From positions 1 through 28,557 of the forward strand of contig JADHWK010000032.1 in the NCBI GenBank assembly GCA_016783505.1: a DNA stretch of 28,557 nt. The letters are read 5' to 3'. The DNA is from Candidatus Zhuqueibacterota bacterium (GTDB lineage Bacteria; BS750m-G25). Of the stretch, positions 1 to 7,800 are shown in pieces; position 1 is the stretch's first letter, and each line of letters starts with the position of its first letter. The position numbers and the translations under genes are program-made. The notes below the pieces were generated by a model that was given only the letters and a program-made list of their open reading frames with translations, was not told the DNA's origin and did not search any database.

Positions 1-111
1 TTCCATCTCTATCTGAAAGAAATCGAGTGGAGATTCAATCACAGAGATGAAAACTTGCTAAAAATCTTAAGAAAATACTTGAATCAGCCAGTTATCAAAG
101 AACAATTTTAG
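1..111 (+). CDS. IS1595-family transposase, C-terminal end (5' part outside window)
   Basis: Frame 1 is open from the first base to a TAG at 109-111 and gives 36 residues. They contain YLKEIEWRFNHR followed by a short basic tail, which resembles the conserved C-terminus of IS1595/ISXO2-like DDE transposases (HxYLxExxWRFNxR). Only this end is in the window, so an active element cannot be judged. About 30 bases further a PIN-domain gene begins. The sequence TTAGTGGTCAATTACC just after the stop could be the right inverted repeat of the element, but the left end is not available to test it. The family call rests on pattern recognition of a short piece. Confidence 0.6.
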   Translation, partial: FHLYLKEIEWRFNHRDENLLKILRKYLNQPVIKEQF

Positions 112-144
112 TGCAACTTTAGTGGTCAATTACCAAAAATAATA

Positions 145-789
145 ATGCCTAAAGTCAGAAAGATTAAAAAAACTTTGCCAAATAAGCAGAAGAATTATTA
201 TGTAGTTGATGCGTCTTTTCTTGTCAATAAGTATATCCCGACGAAAATAATCAACGATATAAAACATAAAAGAAGAATTGAAGATTGTCAACAATGGTGG
301 AAAGAAATTGATAAACAATTAAGAAGAGGGCGTGCGAGGGTTTACATCCCTTCAGCATGCATTGCGGAATCTTTCAAAGTACTTGCCCAGCTTGCCTTTC
401 ATCCTCAACTTAAACGTTTTAAAAGTACACAGCAGTACAATTATTATAGAAATAAACTTCACAACCAAATATCTCTTCAACCCTTAAAGCTGCGCTCATT
501 TTCGCGCAATATTACATATCATGATATTCCAATGGATAGAGATATAATTCTTTCAATTGATCGCTTTTATGAACTATTTGCAAAATATAAAAAAAGAGTC
601 GGGGTTATAGATTTATCTATCGCTACAACTGCAAAATATTTAATGGATTTTTTTGATATTCCTAAGGATAACTTACATATAGTTACTTTAGATAAATCAT
701 TGAGAGGAGGTATACAAAAATCACAAGATTTACCAAATGCATATGATCCTACATTTGTTAGCCATAGTATTGAAAGGATATTTGAATAA
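145..789 (+). CDS. PIN-domain protein (putative ribonuclease)
   Basis: The 214-residue protein has the acidic layout of a PIN nuclease: D22 in YVVDASFLVN at the end of the first strand, E75 in CIAESFK, D156 in VGVIDLSIA and D183 in IVTLDKSL. PIN domains are Mg2+-dependent RNases, often toxins of VapBC type, but no antitoxin-like small gene is adjacent and at 214 residues it is longer than a typical VapC. A basic N-terminal tail (residues 1-17) may bind nucleic acid. The gene is strongly AT-rich compared with the rest of the window and lacks a clear ribosome binding site. It is directly followed by an attC-like site, so it may be an integron cassette gene. A stand-alone RNase or an orphan toxin are both possible. 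Confidence 0.6.
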   Translation: MPKVRKIKKTLPNKQKNYYVVDASFLVNKYIPTKIINDIKHKRRIEDCQQWWKEIDKQLRRGRARVYIPSACIAESFKVLAQLAFHPQLKRFKSTQQYNYYRNKLHNQISLQPLKLRSFSRNITYHDIPMDRDIILSIDRFYELFAKYKKRVGVIDLSIATTAKYLMDFFDIPKDNLHIVTLDKSLRGGIQKSQDLPNAYDPTFVSHSIERIFE

Positions 790-794
790 AAAAT

Positions 795-862
795 ACCTAA
801 CAACGCACCACAGCGGACTTAAAAAGAGCAGCTTTTTAAGCGACTGAGTTTGAATGTTAGCC
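795..862 (+). other. Putative integron attC recombination site
   Basis: Six bases after the PIN gene stop, ACCTAAC (795-801) resembles an attC R'' core and GTTAGCC (856-862) an R' core. CTAAC and GTTAG are complementary. CAGCGGAC next to the left core resembles an L'' box, and a perfect 9-bp stem (CTTAAAAAG / CTTTTTAAG, 818-826 and 832-840) forms the tip. Length (68 bp) and position immediately 3' of a coding region fit a cassette attC. The R' core deviates from the GTTRRRY consensus at one base, and L''/L' pairing is imperfect. No integrase gene is in the window. Confidence 0.45.
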
Positions 863-891
863 AGTTTCCAGATGGGATAGAATAGAGTCGA

Positions 892-1521
892 ATGTGGGAG
901 CAGATTCCTGAGATCTGGCAGGGGGTACTAGCAAGCATCACGGGCGCTGTCATCATTGCGATAGTAGTGAAGCTATGGAGCCTGAGCTCCGGCCGTGCCC
1001 GGGTGTCACGCGAGCGCCGGCAGTTCGAAATGGAACAACTGCGGGCTCGGCTCTCGTCACCGGACTCGGTTGCACGAGTCGAGGGGTACTTCATTGCTCT
1101 CTTCACGCTCCTCAAGTATCTTTTTTTCGGAAGTATCCTATGGGTCGTAGCTTGGACTCTCAGTGTACTCCCCTGGATTTGGTGCCTCCCCGTAGCAGCA
1201 GTTAGTATGGGTGCCTCCCTCGTAGCTTACTACCTCGGAGTGCGGTGGTTGTACTCCACTCTCCGGTCACCGAGTCCCTCTCATGCCGGCGGGGAGCTTG
1301 AGATACACAGCGCACAATACGGAGTCCCGGGCCACTATGTTGACGTGCTTGAGCAGGTGCTTGCTCAAGTACAGGGCGCACAAGTCGAGGTTTACGCCGG
1401 AAACCATCTCGCGGGAGATCCCTGTCCTAACACAGTGAAGGAGTTAGTCGTCGAATACACATACAGGGATGAGAGGCGAACGCGAAGAGTCACCGAAGGG
1501 CATATCTTGTCTCTGCCATGA
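892..1521 (+). CDS. Membrane protein with DUF3395-like C-terminal domain
   Basis: A 209-residue protein with a hydrophobic N-terminal segment (about 12-28), a basic stretch with heptad-like charge (35-57), and two further membrane spans (about 68-88 and 92-120). The soluble tail (136-209) has AQYGVPGHYVDV, then GNHLAGDPCPN, then KELVVEYTY and a final EGHILSLP. This resembles the DUF3395 domain found at the end of DNAJC11-like proteins and in bacterial proteins, a beta-rich module of unknown function. The gene starts 30 bases after the preceding attC-like site and is followed by a second, weaker one. It is much richer in G+C than the genes on either side, which suggests separate origins. No ribosome binding site is evident. 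Function unknown. Confidence 0.55.
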   Translation: MWEQIPEIWQGVLASITGAVIIAIVVKLWSLSSGRARVSRERRQFEMEQLRARLSSPDSVARVEGYFIALFTLLKYLFFGSILWVVAWTLSVLPWIWCLPVAAVSMGASLVAYYLGVRWLYSTLRSPSPSHAGGELEIHSAQYGVPGHYVDVLEQVLAQVQGAQVEVYAGNHLAGDPCPNTVKELVVEYTYRDERRTRRVTEGHILSLP

Positions 1522-1584
1522 GAATCCGGAACCGGGTAACACAATCATGTAGCCGACGGCGATTTCAAGGAAAGTCGACAGCGT

Positions 1585-1629
1585 GCCAACGCTAGCTCAG
1601 CGCCGCGGCTCAGGCTCTGGCCGTTAGCC
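1585..1629 (+). other. Possible second attC-like site (weak)
   Basis: Downstream of the DUF3395-like gene, GCCAAC (1585-1590) and GTTAGC (1623-1628) pair at five of six positions. Between them lie an imperfect CTCAGC / GCTCAG stem and a GCCGCGGC palindrome. The right core GTTAGCC is identical to that of the site at 856-862, which is the main support. At about 45 bp it is short for an attC, so this is tentative. Confidence 0.25.
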
Positions 1630-1891
1630 CGTTAATAAAGAGGGTGAGGAAGATGATATTGTTGAAATGAGATTTTATCCCTTTCGTTTTAATGGCCCAT
1701 TCATTCATCTTGAGTAGGCCTTTTGTTTTTTTATTATCTTAATTTCCCCAAAAATTGGGATTATACAAATTCATGAATTACGATAATAAAGACTTGATTT
1801 TCTCAAATATAGTTGTTATTTTATATATAAATTACCAAAACATGCTGGAGTGCTGTCTGATAATATGTTAGCTGAAACAGGAGGAAAATAA
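1630..1891 (+). other. AT-rich region without a recognisable gene
   Basis: Very AT-rich sequence with stops in all frames and no RNA gene that I recognise. It contains a possible promoter for the next gene: TTGATT (1794-1799), 17 bases, TATTTT (1817-1822). A GTTAGCT at 1867-1873 lies directly before the next ribosome binding site and repeats the core seen at the attC-like sites, but no partner core was found for it. Confidence 0.35.
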
Positions 1892-2245
1892 ATGGCGACA
1901 ATAGACAAAGAAATTACTGGCTATGCTGGTGGTAAAGAAGGGCGTATGTCTGGTTTAGCCACCTTCTTTATCATCATTGGCATCATCGGCCTTATTGCTT
2001 GTTTTATTCTTGCTGGATTCGTTACAAAGACTTCAAAATCTTCGAGTTGGGGAGAAAATGGACTATCACCAATTTGGATCGCCCTTGGTATAGTTTGTCT
2101 TATTCAAGGAATAGCGCTTTCCATAGTTCTGAGCGCAGGAGCTGAAGTAATTAGACTCCTTAAAAAACAAAACGGTTTAGAATATGGAGGCAAAATTTCT
2201 AAACCATATCCCAAATTTGGACATAAACGTTACGAAGTGCGGTAA
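1892..2245 (+). CDS. Small two-TM membrane protein of unknown function
   Basis: A 117-residue protein preceded by a strong ribosome binding site (AGGAGG, 1880-1885) seven bases before the ATG. It has a short polar N-terminus, a first membrane span at about residues 21-44 (Ile/Leu rich), a Ser/Gly-rich linker with TKTSKSSSWGENG, a second span at about 60-83, and a basic tail containing LLKKQNG and KPYPKFGHKRYEVR. No family was recognised. It lies between the mosaic left end and the tRNA, is AT-rich, and has its own likely promoter. It may be a cassette or island gene. Confidence 0.6.
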   Translation: MATIDKEITGYAGGKEGRMSGLATFFIIIGIIGLIACFILAGFVTKTSKSSSWGENGLSPIWIALGIVCLIQGIALSIVLSAGAEVIRLLKKQNGLEYGGKISKPYPKFGHKRYEVR

Positions 2246-2401
2246 TATAGTATACGACAGGGGAATAGCATTTTTCCCTTGACATTTGAGAAAAAACTTA
2301 TTAACTTAAATGGGTAAAATTCTTGCTATAAAGAAAACTTCTCATAAAGCCAGCAATTCAATTAACCAAACACTATTTCAAGACTTGGCGGATTATTTAG
2401 A

Positions 2402-2474
<73 letters not shown>

Positions 2475-2479
2475 CCCAG

Positions 2480-2506
2480 AAAGCCCCAAAACGGGGCTTT
2501 TCTTTT
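2480..2506 (+). terminator. Rho-independent terminator of the tRNA gene
   Basis: Seven-base stem AAGCCCC (2481-2487) and GGGGCTT (2493-2499) with loop AAAAC, followed by TTCTTTT. It starts six bases after the tRNA end. Confidence 0.8.
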
Positions 2507-2533
2507 AGGGACGGTCCTATGGACAGAAAATCC

Positions 2534-2561
2534 TTGACTTATAAAATAAAATTTGTATATT
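2534..2561 (+). promoter_or_regulatory. Promoter for the glycosyltransferase gene
   Basis: TTGACT (2534-2539), a 16-base spacer and TATATT (2556-2561). The predicted transcript would start near 2568, leaving a leader of about 20 bases before the ATG at 2588 with no ribosome binding site. Confidence 0.5.
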
Positions 2562-2587
2562 AAAGATAGTCCCAAAATGCTTGAATA

Positions 2588-3436
2588 ATGCCCTTAGTCA
2601 GCGTCATCATTCCTACCTATAATCGTGCCCCCCTTCTTTCCCAGGCGATGGAGTCGGTTCTCGAACAGAGCATCAAGGATTTTGAACTGATCGTTATTGA
2701 CGATGGTTCCACCGATGACACCCGGGAAATCCTGCGTCCCTTTCTGCCCCGGATTCAATATTTTTTTCAACAAAATCAGGGCATCAGTGTCTCCCGGAAT
2801 AAGGGCATCCAAATTTCCCGGGGGGAATATATTTGCTTTCTGGATTCCGATGATAGCTGGCATAGGCATAAACTCCGCCGGCAGCTTGGGTTCTTCCCCC
2901 GAAATCCCGATGCATGGGTCTGTTATACCGATGAGGTCTGGATTCGGGGGGGGAGGAGGGTCAATCCCAAGAGAAGACATCAAAAATATTCCGGGTGGAT
3001 TTTTGATAAGGTTTTACCCCTGTGCATAGTCAGCCTCTCATCGGCCATGATGAAACGGGAGCTGTTGGCCAGGGTGGGGCCCTTCGATGAAAGCCTCCCC
3101 GTCTGTGAGGACTACGATTTTTGGATCCGGGTAGCATCCTGCTATCCCATTCACTTCATCCCGGAGCCCCTCATCACTAAATGGGGGGGTCATGGGGATC
3201 AACTGTCTAAGAAATATCCAGCCATGGACAGATTTCGGGTGAGGGCTCTAGAAAAGGCACTGGCGGCCAACACCCTGTCCTCGGAACAGAAGAGACTGGT
3301 TCTAAAAGAACTGGTGAAGAAATGCTGCATCCTCCAGAAGGGTTATGCTAAGCGGGAAAAGACCCCCGAAAGCCAAATGTATTTGGAGAGAATCGGTCGC
3401 TATGAAGAAGAACTGGAAAACCCCGCAGGGGGTTAA
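2588..3436 (+). CDS. Family 2 glycosyltransferase (GT-A fold)
   Basis: A 282-residue protein with the canonical GT2 start VSVIIPTYNR. VIDDGSTDDT (36-45) is the nucleotide-sugar binding Asp pair, FLDSDD (84-89) the metal-binding DxD, and CEDYDFWIRV the acidic catalytic-base region at E174/D175. It would transfer a sugar from a nucleotide-sugar donor on the inner membrane face to an envelope or exopolysaccharide acceptor; there is no membrane segment. No other polysaccharide gene is nearby. Its last 35 bases overlap the start of the ParB-fold gene, so the two are probably translated together, an unusual pairing. The start codon follows a good promoter but has no ribosome binding site. Confidence 0.9.
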   Translation: MPLVSVIIPTYNRAPLLSQAMESVLEQSIKDFELIVIDDGSTDDTREILRPFLPRIQYFFQQNQGISVSRNKGIQISRGEYICFLDSDDSWHRHKLRRQLGFFPRNPDAWVCYTDEVWIRGGRRVNPKRRHQKYSGWIFDKVLPLCIVSLSSAMMKRELLARVGPFDESLPVCEDYDFWIRVASCYPIHFIPEPLITKWGGHGDQLSKKYPAMDRFRVRALEKALAANTLSSEQKRLVLKELVKKCCILQKGYAKREKTPESQMYLERIGRYEEELENPAGG

Positions 3437-4391
3437 AATCCGGCCTAATCAGATTGATCTGGAAGATGATTTCTATCGGATGACCTTCCTGCCTGATCTG
3501 GGTCCCCTGAACCAATCGGTGCAAAAGGTGGGAATTCTTCATCCCGTTTTTCTTGAGGAAACGGGAAGGGTAAAACCCTATCGGGTTATCAGCGGGTTTA
3601 GGCGGGTTTGGGTGTGCAGAAAACTGGGGCTTAAGGAAATCCCCGCGGTCGTTTATGGGAAGGAAGAAAGAACTGCCCTGGAGAGGTTTGAATTGAATCT
3701 GCTGGAAAATACTACGGTTCGTTCCTTCAACCTGATAGAGAAAGCCCTCGTGCTGGGTAAGCTGGTGGATACTTTTGGGGTGGAGCGAAAGGAAGTAGTT
3801 CAGTCTTACATGCCCTTGGTTGGTTTACAACCCAGTCCAAAATTGCTGGGGGATCATCTAAGCCTCCGACATATTACCTCCGGGATGAAAGAATACGTGG
3901 TGAAGAAAGGTGTGGTTCTGGCCAACGCCATTCTGCTTTCGGGGTTTTCCCCTGGGGACCAGGGGGTCCTGCTGCCTTTATTGTCTTCCCTTTATCTTTC
4001 CACGGGAATGCTCAGGGAACTGATTGAATGGATTGATGAAATCGCCCTGAGGGAAGATGTGGAAGTTGCCGGGGTGGTGAACGATCCAGGGATCACCCAG
4101 ATATTATTCCATCCCCAATGGTCTGTCCCCACCAAGACAGAGAAGATCAGGCAAGCCCTAAGGGCGCGGAAATATCCCCAGCTCACCGGGATGACAGAGG
4201 CCTTCGACCGCCGGAGAAAGAGGTTGAAGCTGCCCCCCCGGGTGGCTCTTAGTCCCCCACCCTTTTTTGAAGGGGACCACCTAAAATTGTCCTTCCAATT
4301 TAAAGGGGCGGATGAATTAAAAGAAATTTGTCGGGAATTGGTGAGGGTTTCTGAACAAAGGGAACTGGGGGAATTGTTGGAAATGCTGTAA
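3402..4391 (+). CDS. ParB-fold protein (ParB N-domain plus ParB-like HTH region)
   Basis: A 329-residue protein. Residues about 10-110 match the ParB/Srx N-domain: IRPNQIDL, LNQSVQKVGILHPVFL, ISGFRRVWVCRKLG (the GxRR CTP-binding motif) and ENTTVRSFNLIEKA (the ENxxR motif with the helix that follows). Residues about 110-220 resemble the ParB HTH core: LGDHLSLRHIT, VVKKGVVLANAILLSG, LSTGMLRELIEWI. The C-terminal 100 residues are basic and unlike ParB dimerisation domains. I chose ATG 3402 (GGAGAG at 3384) because translation from an in-frame ATG at 3345 would add 19 residues overlapping the glycosyltransferase. No ParA is adjacent. It could be a CTP-switch DNA clamp recruited to another role; a chromosome-partitioning ParB is less likely in this context. 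Confidence 0.7.
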   Translation: MKKNWKTPQGVKIRPNQIDLEDDFYRMTFLPDLGPLNQSVQKVGILHPVFLEETGRVKPYRVISGFRRVWVCRKLGLKEIPAVVYGKEERTALERFELNLLENTTVRSFNLIEKALVLGKLVDTFGVERKEVVQSYMPLVGLQPSPKLLGDHLSLRHITSGMKEYVVKKGVVLANAILLSGFSPGDQGVLLPLLSSLYLSTGMLRELIEWIDEIALREDVEVAGVVNDPGITQILFHPQWSVPTKTEKIRQALRARKYPQLTGMTEAFDRRRKRLKLPPRVALSPPPFFEGDHLKLSFQFKGADELKEICRELVRVSEQRELGELLEML

Positions 4392-4466
4392 TGTCCTGGT
4401 TTGAAATGGTGTAACAATTCAGCCACTAAGATATAACTAACGAATTGAAATAGGACGCGGATGACA

Positions 4467-4482
4467 TCCCGAAACTTCGGGA
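4467..4482. repeat. Dispersed palindrome TCCCGAA-N2-TTCGGGA, copy 1
   Basis: TCCCGAAACTTCGGGA sits in the 267-base gap between the ParB-like and radical SAM genes. The same core recurs at 10369, 16014, 19254 and 28448, always between genes. Confidence 0.7.
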
Positions 4483-4572
4483 CGGATTCATAAGAATTGA
4501 TAATAAAACTAAAGTTTAAATTATCAGTGGGAAATAATGTTAAATTCAAACATAACCGATGCATTTAACTTA

Positions 4573-4628
4573 ATCTTCACAAATAAAAAAATCTGTGAAA
4601 ATCTGTGTTATCGGTGTCATCTGTGTGT
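4573..4628 (+). repeat. Interspersed repeat of the AATCTGTG...ATCTGTG type
   Basis: Tandem-like ATCTGTGAAAATCTGTG followed by a degenerate GTGTCATCTGTG lies in a non-coding gap. Sequences of this kind are familiar to me as dispersed intergenic repeats in several uncultivated-phylum genomes. Only one copy is in this window, so the repeat status rests on that recollection. Confidence 0.4.
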
Positions 4629-4658
4629 TATTTTTCCTAGAAGATTAGAAAGGAATAG

Positions 4659-5747
4659 GTGAACTGTTACGAAATTGTTTATGTTGACAAGGCCGTACTG
4701 AATTGTGAAGTTACTTCTTCTGTTCTGGAAAGATTAGCCCAGGTCCCCATAGAATTTATTGATGATCCCCGTCAACTCCAGGATGAAGTTGCCTGGATGT
4801 CCAATCCCATTGGAGCCGGTAAGCGGGGATTGGTGATTACTAAGAGCAAGGGAAAGGCTCTGAAAACATGCCCGGGGGCGAGGGGAACGCTGTGCTGCAA
4901 CTATACCATTCTGGACATCGTCCAGAACTGCCCGCTGGATTGCAGCTACTGCATCCTTCAGGGCTACTTTACCAATCCGTTCATTGTCCTCTACGCCAAT
5001 GTGGATGAGGTTCTTGCCGAAGTGGATGGGATCTTAAACCGAAATCCTAGACGACTTTTCCGGATCGGCACCGGGGAATTTACGGACTCTTTAGCCCTTG
5101 AAGGCCCTATTCCATTGGCCGCCAAACTGGTCTCATTTTTCGCCGACAAGGAGAATGCCCTCTTTGAGCTTAAGACCAAGGCGGTTTATGTTGACTCCCT
5201 CTTGGGTCTGAATCACCGGGGGCGGATACTGGTGTCCTGGTCGTTAAACCCGCAGGCCGTGATTGACCGGGAAGAGGTGGGGGTGGCCCCGTTGGATGCA
5301 AGGCTGGAAGCGGCGCGAAGGTGTCAGGAGGCGGGTTACAAAATCGGGTTTCATTTCGATCCCATAATCTATTATCCCGACTGGGAGCGGGATTATCGGG
5401 GGGTAGTAGACCGGATATTTGAACTGATCGATCCCCGAAACATACCTTGGATCAGCCTGGGGACGCTCCGTCTTCCCCCGGGGCTCAAACCTGTTATTAA
5501 AAAAAGGTTTCCCTACAGTAAGATTATCTACGAGGAGATGATCCCCGGCGCTGGGGGAAAGCTCCGCTACCCCAAGCCGGTGCGGGTCCAGATGTATCGG
5601 AAGATGGTGGAGTGGATCCACGGTTACGATCCGGACGTCTTCGTCTACCTGTGCATGGAAGGCCAGGAGCTCTGGCCGAAGGTGTTTGATGAAAGACCCA
5701 AAGAAGGGAGTATGTATTTTAAGGTGTTTGATAGAAATTGGTGGTAA
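4659..5747 (+). CDS. SPL-family radical SAM protein lacking the SPL catalytic Cys
   Basis: A 362-residue protein starting at GTG 4659 with AAAGGA five bases upstream. C91-x3-C95-x2-C98 (NCPLDCSYC) binds the [4Fe-4S] cluster that cleaves S-adenosylmethionine. The whole chain aligns in order with spore photoproduct lyase: TCPGARGTLCCNY, then LQGYF..NPFIVLYANVDEVL, then APLDARLEAARRCQEAGYKIGF, then DPIIYYPDWERDY. However, the SPL hydrogen donor Cys (EAACTSD in Bacillus) is replaced by IGTGEFTDS (136-144), and the Tyr right after the last cluster Cys is Ile99. It is therefore an SPL-like enzyme of unknown reaction rather than a thymine-dimer repair enzyme by the known mechanism. No spore genes are present. 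Its stop is 14 bases before the next ATG. Confidence 0.8.
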   Translation: MNCYEIVYVDKAVLNCEVTSSVLERLAQVPIEFIDDPRQLQDEVAWMSNPIGAGKRGLVITKSKGKALKTCPGARGTLCCNYTILDIVQNCPLDCSYCILQGYFTNPFIVLYANVDEVLAEVDGILNRNPRRLFRIGTGEFTDSLALEGPIPLAAKLVSFFADKENALFELKTKAVYVDSLLGLNHRGRILVSWSLNPQAVIDREEVGVAPLDARLEAARRCQEAGYKIGFHFDPIIYYPDWERDYRGVVDRIFELIDPRNIPWISLGTLRLPPGLKPVIKKRFPYSKIIYEEMIPGAGGKLRYPKPVRVQMYRKMVEWIHGYDPDVFVYLCMEGQELWPKVFDERPKEGSMYFKVFDRNWW

Positions 5748-5761
5748 GGGAGGAGCACATC

Positions 5762-7720
5762 ATGCGGAACAATGATTCGAAACGGAAAGACAGTTTTCAC
5801 TTTCCGAAAAGGATCTTGTTGCTTATCCCAGTTGTTCTCTTTTTCCAGGTGAAAGCCGGGGATGATCCCCCCGCTGCTATTTCCTATTTCAAAGGGGAAG
5901 GGGTGGGGATGTCGGTTAAGGGGGCGGTGGTTTTGAATCGCTTCGGTTCCTTCGGTAATCCCTCGGATTCTGAAGCTGATTCCATCATCCGGATCATTTT
6001 GCCCGAAGGGACGGAAACATCGAGATTCAATTTTACGATTTACACCCCTATCGGTCAGGCGGTCTATCGTCAAAAGGTCGTTTTGGATGGGGGTTCATCC
6101 TATTTGGAATGGCGGGGGACGACAACCGCCGGTGAAAAACTGGCCAGTGGGGTCTACCTTTTTTCTTTTACTCCGGAAGGGCTTTTCCAAGATTCTCCGG
6201 AAGCTGTCCTTGAAGAGTTTTATTTTCTGGACATTACAGAAGGTCATTTTCCGCTTGATTCCACCTATGCCGGTGATGTTGAATTCGGGGATATGGATAA
6301 TGATGGGGATTTGGATATAGTTATTGGCTATAATGAAACTTCCTATAGTGCAGGCCCTCGTATTTTAATTAATGATGGAACTGGGATCTTTGTGGATGAA
6401 ACCAATGATAGATTTCCTCTTTTAAGTACATTTACCAATGATATTGATTTGGTGGATGTTGATGGTGATGACGATCTGGATATTTATATGGCAAATACGG
6501 GGGTTGTCTTGGAAGAATGTGCGGATATCCTTTTAATTAATGACAGTGGTGGTTATTTTCAGGACGAATCGGATATGAGGCTCCCCCAAATAATGGAAGC
6601 TACTCTGAATGTAGATTTTGCTGATATTGATGGTGATCTGGACCTGGATATAATGTGTGTATTTTTACCATATCCATATGGTAGGGTTCGTGTTTTTATC
6701 AACGAGGGCAATGGAACTTTTGTGGATAGCACCACTGGAAGAGTACCCCTTCTTGAATATTTTCTTTTTAACGTGAATTTCTGTGACATAGATGGAGATG
6801 AGGATTATGATGCGATATTGTCAAGCCTAGGAAATCTTATTTATTTTGATGGACTCGGTAATCCCATTGATACCTTAAGTGGGCAAAATGTTGCCTTAAT
6901 GAATAATAGATTTGGGTATTTTACGGATGAAACTTCGGAGCGCATGCCCTTTGCTGAAGATTGGACTCGGGATATAATTGTGACTGATGTTGATTCTGAT
7001 GGCGATCCGGACTTATATGAATTAAATATTAGTTTCCCTGGGGATTCAGTAGGCATAAATAAGATATTAATAAACGATGGCTCGGGCTATTTTTTTGATG
7101 AGACTGATGGTAGACTTCCCCAGGAATTATTCCTGTGGAACAACGATGCCGATTTTGCTGATTTTGACTTAGACGGGGACCCGGACATTTATATGGTAAA
7201 TGTTCTTCCAGGACAAGAGGCCTACGATGCTCTTTATCTGAACGACAGCAGTGGGTTTTTTGTTGACTCGTCCTCGCTTCTGCCCGGTATTCTGGACTTC
7301 AGTGTCTCGTGTGCGGTGGGGGATATTGACTCCGATACGGATATGGACATTGTCATTTGTAATTCGGGTGGGGTAGTGGGGATCGGCGGGCAGGACAGAC
7401 TATATGGGAATATGCTGTTTTCGTCAGTGATAAGGAACGCTGAAGCAACATATTCTAACAAATTCGAGCTGTTTCAGAACTATCCCAATCCTTTCAACCC
7501 ATCTACAACGATTAAATACTCCTTGCCTGAACCGGGGTGGGTAAGCTTGAAAGTTCATAATATCCTGGGGGAAGAAATAGCCGTTTTGGTTGACAAAAGG
7601 GTGGAAGCAGGGTTTCATAAGGTTGAGTGGGAGGCAACGCACCTCGCTTCCGGGATGTATTTTTACCGTATTCAGGCTGGTGATTTTGTCCAGACCCGGA
7701 AGATGCTTTATCTGAAGTAA
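5762..7720 (+). CDS. Secreted VCBS/FG-GAP repeat protein with T9SS sorting domain
   Basis: A 652-residue protein with an N-terminal signal peptide (hydrophobic ILLLIPVVLFFQVKAG). A FlgD-like Ig domain follows at about 50-135 (WRGTTTAGEKLASGVYLF), then seven FG-GAP/VCBS blades. Each blade carries a DxDxDGD-type calcium loop, for example GDMDNDGDLDI, VDVDGDDDLDIY, ADIDGDLDLDI, TDVDSDGDPDLY and ADFDLDGDPDIY. The last 80 residues are a Por/T9SS C-terminal sorting domain (YPNPFNPSTTIKYSLPEPG, then LASGMYFYRI and a RKMLYLK end). The likely product is a beta-propeller exported across the outer membrane and anchored or released. The ATG at 5762 has GGAGG at 5750-5754; the TTG at 5738 would run into the upstream gene. 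Adhesion, ligand binding or structural roles are all possible. Confidence 0.9.
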   Translation: MRNNDSKRKDSFHFPKRILLLIPVVLFFQVKAGDDPPAAISYFKGEGVGMSVKGAVVLNRFGSFGNPSDSEADSIIRIILPEGTETSRFNFTIYTPIGQAVYRQKVVLDGGSSYLEWRGTTTAGEKLASGVYLFSFTPEGLFQDSPEAVLEEFYFLDITEGHFPLDSTYAGDVEFGDMDNDGDLDIVIGYNETSYSAGPRILINDGTGIFVDETNDRFPLLSTFTNDIDLVDVDGDDDLDIYMANTGVVLEECADILLINDSGGYFQDESDMRLPQIMEATLNVDFADIDGDLDLDIMCVFLPYPYGRVRVFINEGNGTFVDSTTGRVPLLEYFLFNVNFCDIDGDEDYDAILSSLGNLIYFDGLGNPIDTLSGQNVALMNNRFGYFTDETSERMPFAEDWTRDIIVTDVDSDGDPDLYELNISFPGDSVGINKILINDGSGYFFDETDGRLPQELFLWNNDADFADFDLDGDPDIYMVNVLPGQEAYDALYLNDSSGFFVDSSSLLPGILDFSVSCAVGDIDSDTDMDIVICNSGGVVGIGGQDRLYGNMLFSSVIRNAEATYSNKFELFQNYPNPFNPSTTIKYSLPEPGWVSLKVHNILGEEIAVLVDKRVEAGFHKVEWEATHLASGMYFYRIQAGDFVQTRKMLYLK

Positions 7721-7777
7721 ACACTGCGCCCATTTTTGTGTTAAAAATTATGCAGTGCAATGGATCTGCCATTACCA

Positions 7778-7800
7778 GTGCAAAAGAAGAGCTTTTGCAC
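7778..7800 (+). other. Perfect 9-bp hairpin after the VCBS gene
   Basis: GTGCAAAAG (7778-7786) and CTTTTGCAC (7792-7800) with a five-base loop. No T-run follows, so it is not a typical intrinsic terminator; it may stabilise the transcript end. Confidence 0.4.

Noticed and set aside
2279-2307. TTGACA (2279-2284) as a tRNA promoter
   Set aside because: No acceptable -10 box at 16-18 bases, and it lies about 120 bases before the tRNA.
3345-3401. Upstream in-frame ATG for the ParB-like gene
   Set aside because: It would deepen the overlap with the glycosyltransferase, and the extra 19 residues do not look like a ParB start; ATG 3402 is preferred.
5738-5761. TTG start for the VCBS protein
   Set aside because: It lies inside the end of the radical SAM gene, while ATG 5762 has a good ribosome binding site and places the signal peptide normally.
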